A stretch of 8,177 bases of DNA from Prevotella sp. UBA3208 (GTDB taxonomy: Bacteria > Bacteroidota > Bacteroidia > Bacteroidales > Bacteroidaceae). This document shows, in pieces, positions 1 through 7,067 of the stretch. Location: NCBI GenBank assembly GCA_002363695.1, contig DEWO01000046.1:1-8177 (forward strand), in the 5' to 3' direction. Under the pieces are notes generated by a model. The model was not told the DNA's origin and made no database searches. It saw only the letters and a program-made list of their open reading frames with translations. The number at the start of each line of letters is the position of its first letter. Positions within the stretch are counted from its first letter, which is position 1. The position numbers were made by a program, and so were the translations under genes.

Positions 1-543
1 TTCGACCTGGTGGGACCCGCCACACGTATGTTCAGCGACCACGGTGACATAGGAGGTGCGCTGCGCGTCAACCTGCACGACCAGTGGTTCCCGGTCTTTG
101 AGATGGGTATCGGTATGGCTAACCGCGACAACGACGAGGTGACGCACATCACATACAAGACGACAGCCCCCTACTTCCGCATCGGCATGGACTGGAACGT
201 CATCAAGCGCAAGCATCAGGCCAACCGCATCTTTGCCGGTTTCCGCTACGCCTTCACCAGCTATAAGGTGGACATCATCCGTGCCAACCTGCCAGACCCG
301 GTATGGATGTCGAGTGCAGGCTACGGCGTCCAAGGCATGGCGTGTAACATGCACTGGCTGGAGCTGGTCTTCGGCATAGATGCCAAGATTTTCGGTCCCC
401 TCCATCTGGGCTGGGACGTACGCTACAAGCGCAGGCTGTTCCATAACGACGGCGAACTCGGCAACACGTGGTACGTCCCGGGATTCGGCACCAACGGCCA
501 GGACAACCTGACGGCATGTTTCAACGTCATTATAGATATCTGA
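1..543 (+). CDS. DUF6048 family protein, probable envelope/outer-membrane protein (5' partial)
   Basis: The frame is open to the left edge, beginning Phe-Asp-Leu-Val-Gly-Pro, so the true start lies outside the window and the GTG at position 10 is just an internal Val codon. About 180 residues are visible, ending at TGA. Short stretches rich in aromatic and alternating polar/nonpolar residues (FPVFEMGIGMA, FAGFRYAFTSYKVD, LHLGWDVRYKRRLF, and the end FNVIIDI) look like antiparallel beta strands of a small outer-membrane or periplasmic barrel. The segments HITYKTTAPYFRIGMDWN and DLGNTWYVPGFG-like (here ELGNTWYVPGFG) resemble, from memory, a Bacteroidetes-restricted family annotated DUF6048. The biochemical function is unknown. 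It precedes apbE by 24 nt with no terminator visible, so the two are probably co-transcribed. The family assignment is from recall, not a search. Confidence 0.68.
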   Translation, partial: FDLVGPATRMFSDHGDIGGALRVNLHDQWFPVFEMGIGMANRDNDEVTHITYKTTAPYFRIGMDWNVIKRKHQANRIFAGFRYAFTSYKVDIIRANLPDPVWMSSAGYGVQGMACNMHWLELVFGIDAKIFGPLHLGWDVRYKRRLFHNDGELGNTWYVPGFGTNGQDNLTACFNVIIDI

Positions 544-567
544 AACCACTAACTAAAATACAGACTT

Positions 568-1590
568 ATGGACAAACAACCCAAGCGGCGCCTGCTCTGG
601 CAAATACCCTTCCTGACGATACTCGTTGTAGGTACCATCCTGATTATCCGCCAACAGCAGGCCACACCCTACCAGTACTGCAAAGGTACCATCTTCGGCA
701 CCACCTACTCTATCAGCTATCAGTACGACAAGGATCTGAGACCACAGATTGAGGCCCGGATGATGGAGGTAGACTCCGCCCTGTCGATGTTCAACAAGCA
801 GAGCATCATCTCGCGCATCAACCGCAACGAACCCACAGCGCTGAACGATATGTTCATCCACGTGTTCCAGACCGCCCAGCAGGTGAGCGACGACACACAG
901 GGAGCCTTCGACATCACCGTCGCTCCGCTGGTCAACGCCTGGGGCTTCGGATTCCAGAACGGCGAGATGCCCGACCAGCAGGATATAGACTCGCTCAAGC
1001 AGTTCATAGGCTACCGGAAAATCAGCTTTGACGGGCAAAAGATACAAAAGAATGACCCGCGCATGATGCTGGACTGCTCGGCCATTGCCAAGGGCTACGG
1101 GGTAGACATCATAGCCGGGTTGCTGAGCGAGAAGGGGATAGAGAACTACATGGTAGAGATTGGCGGCGAGGTGGCCACCAAGGGCATCAGCGAGAAACGG
1201 CTGCCCTGGAAGATCGGCGTCACCAAGCCTACCGACGACCCCATGGCTGAACAGACCGAGCTGCAGACGGTGCTCAACGTCACGGACAAGTGCATGGCCA
1301 CCAGCGGCAACTATCGGAACTACTACTATAAGGGCGGACGGAAGTATGCCCACACCATTGACCCGAAGACGGGACGCCCCGTACAGCACAGCATCCTGTC
1401 GGCAACCGTGCTAAGCGACCATTGTGCCCTGGCCGATGCCTATGCCACCGCCTTCATGGTGATGGGCCTGAAGGGTGCCAAGGAGGTGCTGAAAAAGCAT
1501 CCGGAACTGATGGCCTACCTCATCTACGACGACAAAGGCCACAACCGCGTATGGTTCTCTCCCTCGCTGAAGGACAAGATTCAGGAGTAG
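568..1590 (+). CDS. apbE: FAD:protein FMN transferase (ApbE family), membrane anchored
   Basis: This 340-residue protein matches ApbE, which uses FAD to attach FMN covalently to a Thr/Ser of target flavoproteins such as NqrB, NqrC and RnfG subunits, outside the cytoplasmic membrane, with Mg2+. A basic N-terminus is followed by one hydrophobic segment at about residues 10-27, giving an N-terminal anchor; Cys38 is not in a good lipobox. Family motifs occur in order: GTTYSISY (44-51), SMFNKQSIISRIN (73-85), GAFDITVAPLVNAWGFG (112-128), LDCSAIAKGYGVD (168-180), VEIGGEV (196-202), ATSGNYRNY (244-252), HTIDPKTGRPV (262-272) and the C-terminal metal-site region CALADAYATAFMVMG (286-300). Length is normal and no key motif is missing. 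No flavoprotein target lies in the window, so its partner (commonly the Na+-NQR or Rnf complex) is inferred from family knowledge. It lies 24 nt after the DUF6048 gene and 6 nt before the regulator gene. Confidence 0.95.
   Translation: MDKQPKRRLLWQIPFLTILVVGTILIIRQQQATPYQYCKGTIFGTTYSISYQYDKDLRPQIEARMMEVDSALSMFNKQSIISRINRNEPTALNDMFIHVFQTAQQVSDDTQGAFDITVAPLVNAWGFGFQNGEMPDQQDIDSLKQFIGYRKISFDGQKIQKNDPRMMLDCSAIAKGYGVDIIAGLLSEKGIENYMVEIGGEVATKGISEKRLPWKIGVTKPTDDPMAEQTELQTVLNVTDKCMATSGNYRNYYYKGGRKYAHTIDPKTGRPVQHSILSATVLSDHCALADAYATAFMVMGLKGAKEVLKKHPELMAYLIYDDKGHNRVWFSPSLKDKIQE
1584..1587 (+). promoter_or_regulatory. Shine-Dalgarno-like GGAG for the Crp/Fnr gene
   Basis: GGAG lies within the last codons of apbE, 9 nt before the ATG at 1597. 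It supports that start and suggests translational coupling between the two genes. Confidence 0.5.
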
Positions 1591-1596
1591 GAAATC

Positions 1597-2259
1597 ATGG
1601 AGATTTACGACAGGCTGCTACAGTTCACCTTGTTTCAGGGTATGAGTTCTGCCGACCTGATGCAGGTGGCAGGACACACCAAGTTCGACTTCTCAAAACT
1701 GGCAACGGGCAAGCGACTGGTCAGCGAGGGAGACCCCTGCACACACCTGATATTCCTGGCCAGCGGCACGGTGGGTATTGAGAGCCGGAACGACAGCCAC
1801 ACCTGCCGCGTCTGCGAGGAAATCAGCGCCCCCTACATCATTCAACCGCTACACCTGTTTGGCTACAACCAGCACTATACTTCCACGTTCAAGGCGCTGT
1901 CAGCCTGCAACTTCATCACCCTGGACAAGCAGGAGGTCATGTTGCTGCTGGAAACGCAACTGGTGTTCCGGCTGAACATGCTGAACCTGCTGGCGACGGA
2001 AAGCCAGCGCCTGCACCACAACCAGTGGCGGCAGACACCCAAGGACCTGCGGGAGCGCATCACGCGCTTCTTCTTCTCACGTTGTCTCTATCCGGCAGGA
2101 CCCAAGACTTTCTATATGCTCATGAGACAGCTGGCCGACGAACTGAACGACAGCCGTCTGGACATCAGCATCGCCCTGAACGAAATGCAAGCCGACGGGC
2201 TGCTGACGCTACATCGCGGACGCATAGAAATACCATCGCTGGAACGGCTGCTGATGTGA
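1597..2259 (+). CDS. Crp/Fnr family transcriptional regulator
   Basis: The 220-residue length and two-domain layout are typical of the Crp/Fnr family. Residues about 10-110 form a cNMP-binding-like beta roll (LFQGMS, LVSEGDPCTHLIFLASGTVGI, then the LFGYNQHYTSTFKALSACNF segment). A dimerisation helix spans about 111-142, and a winged helix-turn-helix spans about 165-215 with RQLADEL as first helix, SRLDISIALNEMQADG as recognition helix and LHRGRIEI as wing. The cassette that in E. coli CRP holds the cAMP-binding Arg-Ser reads YTSTFKA here, so that Arg is missing and cAMP binding is unlikely. Cysteines (48, 70, 73, 104, 163) do not form the N-terminal cluster of classical FNR. The ligand and targets are therefore unknown. 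The start is 6 nt after the apbE stop, pointing to one operon and possibly a redox or respiratory signal; that link is inference. Confidence 0.9.
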   Translation: MEIYDRLLQFTLFQGMSSADLMQVAGHTKFDFSKLATGKRLVSEGDPCTHLIFLASGTVGIESRNDSHTCRVCEEISAPYIIQPLHLFGYNQHYTSTFKALSACNFITLDKQEVMLLLETQLVFRLNMLNLLATESQRLHHNQWRQTPKDLRERITRFFFSRCLYPAGPKTFYMLMRQLADELNDSRLDISIALNEMQADGLLTLHRGRIEIPSLERLLM

Positions 2260-2287
2260 ATGAGAAGTTAATTCTGTTTAATCGTGC

Positions 2288-2316
2288 TTTTGTATCGACT
2301 TTTTTGACTATCTTTG
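2288..2316 (+). promoter_or_regulatory. Bacteroidetes-type promoter for the M3 peptidase operon
   Basis: The 83-bp gap after the regulator gene contains TATCTTTG at 2309-2316, a full match to the Bacteroidetes -7 element TAnnTTTG. Upstream is TTTTG at 2288-2292, a candidate -33 element; its 16-nt separation from the -7 box is somewhat short. Transcription would begin near 2321-2324, leaving a leader of about 20 nt before the ATG at 2343. The leader is AT-rich (AATAACGTTAGT) and has no Shine-Dalgarno sequence, as is common in this phylum. No clear terminator for the preceding operon is visible in the gap. Confidence 0.7.
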
Positions 2317-2342
2317 CACGCTAAATAGAGAATAACGTTAGT

Positions 2343-4445
2343 ATGAGCGAACATATCAATCCCTTTTTTGAACCGTATGGCACCCCACACGACACGGTGC
2401 CGTTTGACCGCATCCGTCTGGAGGACTACGAAGAGGCCTTCATGGAGGGTATCCGACGTGACAACGAACAGATAGAGAAAACCATCAACAATCCCGAGAA
2501 GCCGACCTTCGACAACACCATCATCAATACCGAAGAGGACGAGGGCTACTACGACCTGCTGTCACGGGTCAGCACGGTATTCTTCAACCTGCTGTCGGCA
2601 GAAACCAATGACGAGATGGACGCACTGGCGCAGAAGATGCAGCCCATACTGACACAACACGCCAACGACGTAAGGCTGAACCCGCGCCTGTTCGAGCGCA
2701 TCCGCCAGGTACACTTGCACCATCGCAAGCTGACACCTGAGGAAAAGAGGCTGCTCGACAACTGCTACGAGGGTTTTGTGCGCTCGGGTGCCCTGCTCGA
2801 CGAGGCAGGCAAGGAGCGTCTGCGCCAACTGACAGAGGAAGCCTCGATGCTCGGTCTGCAGTTCTCGCAGAACCTGCTGAAGGAGCAGAAGGCTTTCACG
2901 CTGGACATCACCGACGAGGCCTTGCTGGACGGTCTGCCCGAGACAGCCCGCGAGGCAGCAGCCCTGACAGCCAAGGAGCAGGACAAGCAGGGCTGGGTGT
3001 TCACGCTCGACATGCCCAGCTACTCTCCCTTCATGACCTACTCCACCCAGCGGGAGCTGCGCCGTCAGATGTATATGGCCCGCAATACGGTATGTACCCA
3101 CGACAATAGCGAGAACAACCTGGCCATCTGCAAACGGCTCATCAACCTGCGCCGCGAGATAGCCCAGCTGCTGGGATATAAGACCTATGCCGACTATGTG
3201 CTGAAGCGCCGCATGGCCTCCAACGCCCGCAATGTCTACCGGCTGTTGGACAATCTCATCGATGCCTATAAGCCTACCGCCCTGAAGGAGCGCGAGGAAC
3301 TGAAGAAGCTCTTCGAACGCGAGGACGCAAAGGGTAAAGGAAAAGGGGCAAAGGACAAAGGACTCAATAAGATGTATCCTTGGGACAGCAGTTTCTACAG
3401 CCACAAGCTGCAGATGAAGAAGTACAATCTGGATGCCGAGATGCTGCGCCCCTACTTCGAGCTGAGCAACGTCATCAAGGGTGTCTTCGGACTGGCCAAC
3501 CGGCTGTACGGCATCACCTTTAAGGAGAACAAAGACATTCCCGTCTACCACCCGGATGTCAAGGCTTACGAAGTGTTCGACAAGGACGGCAGCTTCCTGG
3601 CTGTCTTCTATGCCGACTTCCACCCCCGCAAGGGCAAGCAGGGCGGTGCCTGGATGACGGAATATCAGGGACAGTACATTGACCGCAAGGGCGAGAACGT
3701 CCGTCCGCACGTCAGCGTGGTGATGAACCTCACCAAGCCGACTGAAGACAAGCCCGCGCTGCTGACGCTGAGCGAGGTGGAAACGTTCCTGCACGAGTTC
3801 GGGCACTCGCTGCACGGTATGTTTGCCAATACGCGCTTCGAGAGCCTCTCCGGAACCAATGTCTGGTGGGACTTCGTTGAACTGCCCTCGCAGTTCATGG
3901 AGAACTTTGCCGTCGAGAAAGACTTCCTGCGCACCTTCGCCTTCCACTATCAGACGGGAGAACCGTTGCCCGACGAACTGATCAGGCGCATCACCAAAAG
4001 CCGCAACTTCATGGCTGCCACAGCCTGTCTGCGACAAGTGTCGTTCGGGCTGCTCGACATGGCTTATTACACCCAGCGGGAGGCTTTTGACGCAGACATC
4101 ATCCCCTTCGAAAAGCAGGCCTGGAAGAAGGCCATCCTGGGTGAGCAGCTACCTGACACGTGCATGACCGTACAGTTCTCGCACATCATGGCCGGCGGCT
4201 ATGCGGCAGGATACTACAGCTATAAGTGGGCAGAGGTGTTGGATGCCGATGCCTTCAGCGTATTCAAGCGCCACGGCATCTTTGACCAGAAGACGGCTCA
4301 GTCGTTCCGCGACAACATCCTGTCAAAGGGTGGTACGGAGCATCCGATGACGCTCTACAAGCGCTTCCGCGGCGGCGAACCCACGATAGAGGCACTACTC
4401 AAGAGAAACGGAATCACTCCAAAAAGTAAAAAGGCAAAAAAGTGA
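2343..4445 (+). CDS. M3 family zinc metallopeptidase, Dcp-like (peptidyl-dipeptidase / oligopeptidase A type)
   Basis: This 700-residue protein is a full-length M3 peptidase that would cleave short peptides, either as a dipeptidyl carboxypeptidase or as an oligopeptidase. The zinc motif HEFGH is at residues 484-488 (His484 and His488 ligands, Glu485 catalytic). The third ligand is Glu513 in DFVELPSQ, 29 residues after His484, the same spacing as in thimet oligopeptidase. The substrate-binding loop FSHIMAGGYAAGYYSYKW lies at 612-629 with the conserved His and Tyr residues. YHPDVKAYEVFD and GGAWMTEY also fit the Dcp branch. There is no signal peptide or lipobox, so a cytoplasmic role in peptide recycling is likely. 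Oddities are a Lys/Gly-rich insert at 330-340 (KGKGKGAKDKG) and a Lys-rich C-terminus. It is first gene of a tight operon downstream of a good promoter. Dcp versus OpdA specificity cannot be decided by eye. Confidence 0.95.
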   Translation: MSEHINPFFEPYGTPHDTVPFDRIRLEDYEEAFMEGIRRDNEQIEKTINNPEKPTFDNTIINTEEDEGYYDLLSRVSTVFFNLLSAETNDEMDALAQKMQPILTQHANDVRLNPRLFERIRQVHLHHRKLTPEEKRLLDNCYEGFVRSGALLDEAGKERLRQLTEEASMLGLQFSQNLLKEQKAFTLDITDEALLDGLPETAREAAALTAKEQDKQGWVFTLDMPSYSPFMTYSTQRELRRQMYMARNTVCTHDNSENNLAICKRLINLRREIAQLLGYKTYADYVLKRRMASNARNVYRLLDNLIDAYKPTALKEREELKKLFEREDAKGKGKGAKDKGLNKMYPWDSSFYSHKLQMKKYNLDAEMLRPYFELSNVIKGVFGLANRLYGITFKENKDIPVYHPDVKAYEVFDKDGSFLAVFYADFHPRKGKQGGAWMTEYQGQYIDRKGENVRPHVSVVMNLTKPTEDKPALLTLSEVETFLHEFGHSLHGMFANTRFESLSGTNVWWDFVELPSQFMENFAVEKDFLRTFAFHYQTGEPLPDELIRRITKSRNFMAATACLRQVSFGLLDMAYYTQREAFDADIIPFEKQAWKKAILGEQLPDTCMTVQFSHIMAGGYAAGYYSYKWAEVLDADAFSVFKRHGIFDQKTAQSFRDNILSKGGTEHPMTLYKRFRGGEPTIEALLKRNGITPKSKKAKK
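3329..3363 (+). repeat. Purine-rich AAAGG-type tract inside the M3 gene
   Basis: About 35 nt of A/G runs broken by single T or C bases (AAAGGGTAAAGG, AAAAGGGGCAAAGG, ACAAAGGA) encode the Lys/Gly-rich insert at residues 330-340. The composition differs from the surrounding gene. It resembles the tract at 4421-4442 and could arise by slippage or insertion; this is a weak call. Confidence 0.35.
4421..4442 (+). repeat. Purine-rich GTAAAAAGGCAAA tract at the 3' end of the M3 gene
   Basis: The last codons of the M3 gene are almost all A/G (AAAAAGTAAAAAGGC followed by an A run). They encode the PKSKKAKK tail and share the order GTAAA, GG, CAAA with the internal tract at 3329-3363. The tract runs up to the stop codon and the start region of the dCMP deaminase gene, so it may also serve as an A-rich translation-initiation leader. 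Confidence 0.35.
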
Positions 4446-4450
4446 CTATC

Positions 4451-4870
4451 ATGAGCGACAAGCAACATAAGTTTGACCTGCGCTATCTGCAGATGGCCCG
4501 CATCTGGGCACAGAACTCGTACTGCCAGCGTCGGCAGGTAGGTGCGCTGGTGGTAAAGGAGGGAATGATTATCAGTGACGGATACAATGGTACGCCCAGC
4601 GGATTCGAAAATGTGTGCGAGGATGACAACGGCATCACCAAGCCTTATGTGCTTCATGCCGAGGCTAACGCCATCACCAAGCTGGCACGGTCGTCCAACA
4701 ACAGCGACGGCGCTACCATCTATATCACCGCCTCGCCCTGCATCGAGTGTGCCAAACTCATCATCCAGGCAGGCATCAAACGCGTGGTCTACGGCGAGAA
4801 ATACCGTCTTACCGACGGCATCGAGCTGCTGGAGCGCGCAGGCATTCAGGTAGAATATTTAGGAGATTAA
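4451..4870 (+). CDS. dCMP deaminase, ComEB-like cytidine/deoxycytidylate deaminase family
   Basis: This 139-residue protein has the full zinc deaminase signature: HAEANA with His69 as zinc ligand and Glu71 as catalytic acid, and PCIEC with Cys97 and Cys100 as the other ligands. The surrounding SYCQRRQVGALVV, DGYNGTPSGFENVCED and LHAEANAITKLARS segments are typical of deoxycytidylate deaminases, which convert dCMP to dUMP in the cytoplasm for thymidylate synthesis. It lacks any long N-terminal kinase-like extension. Start choice: ATG at 4451 is 5 nt after the M3 stop and gives the usual N-terminus MSDKQHKFD. An in-frame GTG at 4442 overlapping the M3 stop would add three residues and cannot be excluded. 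The 3-nt gap to the next gene marks it as an operon member. Allosteric control by dCTP/dTTP is known for some relatives but cannot be judged here. Confidence 0.94.
   Translation: MSDKQHKFDLRYLQMARIWAQNSYCQRRQVGALVVKEGMIISDGYNGTPSGFENVCEDDNGITKPYVLHAEANAITKLARSSNNSDGATIYITASPCIECAKLIIQAGIKRVVYGEKYRLTDGIELLERAGIQVEYLGD
4861..4865 (+). promoter_or_regulatory. Strong Shine-Dalgarno AGGAG for the S41 peptidase gene
   Basis: AGGAG at the end of the deaminase gene lies 8 nt before the ATG at 4874, good spacing. It fixes that start and is stronger than the leaders of the operon's first two genes, which are simply A-rich. Confidence 0.6.
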
Positions 4871-4873
4871 GAT

Positions 4874-6526
4874 ATGAACAACAAGAAAAATAACCGCTTC
4901 ATGCCTATTGTGATGGCCATCTGTGTGGTGGTGGGCATCCTCATCGGCACATTCTACGCCAACCACTTCTCCGGCAATCGGCTGAGCATCATCAACTCTG
5001 GCAGCAACAAGCTCAACAACCTGCTGCACATCGTCGATGACCAGTATGTAGACACCGTCGATGTCAACGACCTCGTGGAGAAGGCCATGCCACAGATTCT
5101 GTCTGAGCTGGACCCTCATAGCGTCTACATCTCTGCCAAGGACGTCCAGACGGCTACCGACGACCTGCGCGGCTCTTTCTCCGGCGTAGGCATCGAGTTC
5201 ACCATCCGCAAGGATACGCTGCACGTGCAACAGGTCATCAGCAACGGACCGGCAGAACGGGCAGGACTGATAGCCGGTGACAAGATAGTCCAAGTGGACG
5301 GTGACAATTTCACCGGCAAGAAGCTGACCAACGAGGAAGCAATGCACCGGCTGAAAGGCCCTAAGGACACAAAGGTCAAGTTGGGCATCATGCGTTTTGG
5401 CGAAAAGAAGATTCGTGAGTTTGTGGTCACCCGTGGCGACATTCCCACCAGAAGCGTAACAGCCACCTACATGCTCGACCAGCAGACTGGATACATCCGC
5501 ATCAAGAATTTCGGAGAGAACACCTATCCCGAGTTGCTGATAGCGCTGTCACGTCTGGCACAGGAGGACTTCCGAAGCCTGACCATCGACCTGCGCGGCA
5601 ATACAGGCGGCTATCTGCAGTCGGCTGTCCAGATAGCCAACGAGTTCCTGCCCAAGAACCGGCTCATCGTCTATACCCAGGGGCGCAAGTCACCCCGTCA
5701 GGAGTATCGCAGCGACGGACGCGGCTCATACCAGCAGATTCCCCTGGTTGTCCTGATTGACGAAGGCTCAGCCTCGGCCTCTGAGATTCTGGCTGGTGCC
5801 ATCCAGGACAATGACCGCGGCACCATCATCGGCCGCCGCTCGTTCGGAAAGGGTCTGGTACAGCAGCCCATCGAGTTCAACGACCATTCCATGATTCGTC
5901 TGACCATTGCCCGCTATTACTCACCTTCAGGACGCTGCATCCAGAAGCCTTATACAGCAGGCGACAACAAGGACTATGAGGAGGACCTCCTCACACGCTA
6001 TGAGCACGGCGAGTTCTTCTCGCAGGACAGCATCAAGCACGAGGGACCGGCCTACAAGACCAGTCTGGGACGTCCCGTCTACGGTGGCGGCGGCATTACC
6101 CCTGACATATTCATAGCAGAAGACACCACCAATGTCACCTCTTATTATAAGCAGGCTTCCATGAGCGGACTCATCATCCAGTATGCTTTCGAGTACACAG
6201 ACAACAACCGCCAGAAGCTGAAGGACTACAAGACATTGGAGGAGATGGAGCGCTATCTGAAGAAAATCAACACCGTCGAGGCTTTTGCCGACTATGCTGA
6301 CAAGCATGGGCTGAAGCGTCGCAACCTGATGATCCAGAAGTCGCACAAGATGCTGGAGCGCTATATCAACAGCCGCATCATCTACAACATGATGAGCGAG
6401 GACGCATGGCTGCACTACCTGAACGAGGACGATCCTGCCATCATGGAGACGCTGAAGGTATTCCGTGAGAACAAGGCGTTCCCTGCACCTCCCCAAAAGG
6501 AAGATCAACAAAAGAAGGTGGCCTAA
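4874..6526 (+). CDS. S41 family C-terminal processing peptidase (CtpA/Prc type) with PDZ domain
   Basis: The 550-residue protein is a tail-specific serine protease acting in the periplasm. A basic N-terminus and a hydrophobic helix at about 10-28 form a signal anchor. The N-terminal helical region (about 45-100) contains LDPHSVYIS. The PDZ domain follows at about 101-185 (FSGVGIEF, then GPAERAGLIAGDKIVQVDG) and binds substrate C-termini. The S41 catalytic core spans about 200-360, including LTIDLRGNTGGYL (236-248), EGSASASEILAGAIQD with predicted nucleophile Ser301, and SFGKGLVQQP with Lys326. The Ser-Lys spacing of 25 equals that of E. coli Prc and algal D1 protease. GGGGITPDI (404-412) is also conserved. 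A C-terminal helical extension of roughly 130 residues ends in a Pro/Lys/Gln-rich tail. It starts 3 nt after the deaminase gene and its stop overlaps the next start by 1 nt. Substrates are unknown. Confidence 0.95.
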   Translation: MNNKKNNRFMPIVMAICVVVGILIGTFYANHFSGNRLSIINSGSNKLNNLLHIVDDQYVDTVDVNDLVEKAMPQILSELDPHSVYISAKDVQTATDDLRGSFSGVGIEFTIRKDTLHVQQVISNGPAERAGLIAGDKIVQVDGDNFTGKKLTNEEAMHRLKGPKDTKVKLGIMRFGEKKIREFVVTRGDIPTRSVTATYMLDQQTGYIRIKNFGENTYPELLIALSRLAQEDFRSLTIDLRGNTGGYLQSAVQIANEFLPKNRLIVYTQGRKSPRQEYRSDGRGSYQQIPLVVLIDEGSASASEILAGAIQDNDRGTIIGRRSFGKGLVQQPIEFNDHSMIRLTIARYYSPSGRCIQKPYTAGDNKDYEEDLLTRYEHGEFFSQDSIKHEGPAYKTSLGRPVYGGGGITPDIFIAEDTTNVTSYYKQASMSGLIIQYAFEYTDNNRQKLKDYKTLEEMERYLKKINTVEAFADYADKHGLKRRNLMIQKSHKMLERYINSRIIYNMMSEDAWLHYLNEDDPAIMETLKVFRENKAFPAPPQKEDQQKKVA

Positions 6527-7047
6527 TGACCAAACAGGAACTCAGACAACTGATTCGCCAGCGGAAGCAACAACACTCCGTTGACGAATCAGGTGCTGTA
6601 ACAGCCCGTCTCAAGCAAGACCCACATTACTCGCGTGCACGTACTTTATTATTATATAGTGCACTGCCCGACGAGGTGCAGACCCAGCCACTGCTGGATG
6701 AACTGCTCAGCCAAGGCAAGACCATTCTGCTGCCCCGCGTGGTCAACGATACGGACATGGAACTGCGTTGTTACACAGGACTGAACGACCTGCAACCGGG
6801 GGCATATCACATCATGGAACCGGTGGGACATCGCTTCACGGACTATAAGCAGATAGACGTGGCGGTCATACCCGGAATGGCATTCGACAGAGAGGGCCAT
6901 CGTCTGGGACGCGGCAAGGGGTACTACGACCGCTTCCTCACGCTCATCCCTGATGTTTACAAGATTGGAATGTGTTTCTCCTGGCAACTGGCAGACAACG
7001 TCCCCTGCGACGAACATGACATCGGGATGGATGCTGTTGTCTTTTAG
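6526..7047 (+). CDS. 5-formyltetrahydrofolate cyclo-ligase (MTHFS)
   Basis: This 173-residue protein converts 5-formyl-THF to 5,10-methenyl-THF using ATP, returning a stored folate to one-carbon metabolism. Diagnostic motifs are YSALPDEVQT (44-53), ILLPRV (67-72), the PGMAFD motif (116-121) and the nucleotide-binding loop GHRLGRGKGYYDRFL (124-138); the end, HDIGMDAVVF, matches the usual family C-terminus. It is slightly shorter than typical members (about 180-200), with a compact N-terminal region but no lost motif. The ATG overlaps the previous TAA as TAATG, so translational coupling is likely. Leu41-43 are encoded by three consecutive TTA codons in a gene otherwise favouring CTG/CTC. Its neighbour dCMP deaminase makes dUMP, whose methylation consumes methylene-THF, giving a plausible metabolic link. 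It is the last gene of the operon. Confidence 0.94.
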   Translation: MTKQELRQLIRQRKQQHSVDESGAVTARLKQDPHYSRARTLLLYSALPDEVQTQPLLDELLSQGKTILLPRVVNDTDMELRCYTGLNDLQPGAYHIMEPVGHRFTDYKQIDVAVIPGMAFDREGHRLGRGKGYYDRFLTLIPDVYKIGMCFSWQLADNVPCDEHDIGMDAVVF

Positions 7048-7053
7048 TATGAC

Positions 7054-7066
7054 GGGGGGAGGGTGG
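7054..7066 (+). other. G-rich tract between the convergent operons
   Basis: Six G, A, three G, T, two G begin shortly after the cyclo-ligase stop. The tract could form at most a small two-tier G-quadruplex or slow polymerase before the repeat array. No function can be shown. Confidence 0.3.
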
Positions 7067-7067
7067 A

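Noticed and set aside
553..1389. - strand open frame (278 codons) opposite apbE
   Set aside because: Antisense shadow of a well-supported gene; no motif and no plausible promoter or leader.
2260..2308. A terminator for the apbE-regulator operon upstream of the M3 promoter
   Set aside because: I could find no inverted repeat followed by a T run; the T6 at 2300-2305 is part of the promoter spacer and has no stem before it.
2562..4037. Long - strand open frame (491 codons) opposite the M3 peptidase gene
   Set aside because: It lies fully inside a gene with intact catalytic motifs, has no recognisable domain, and its Leu/Val/Gln/Gly/His-rich composition is what the reverse frame of a CTG/GAC/AAG-rich gene gives.
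4442..4450. GTG start for the dCMP deaminase overlapping the M3 stop
   Set aside because: Possible as a 4-nt overlap, but the ATG at 4451 gives the usual family N-terminus and is the commoner start codon; kept only as an alternative.
5927..6511. - strand open frame (194 codons) opposite the S41 peptidase 3' part
   Set aside because: Leu/Val/Gln-rich reverse-frame translation with no domain; the + strand frame carries the conserved protein.
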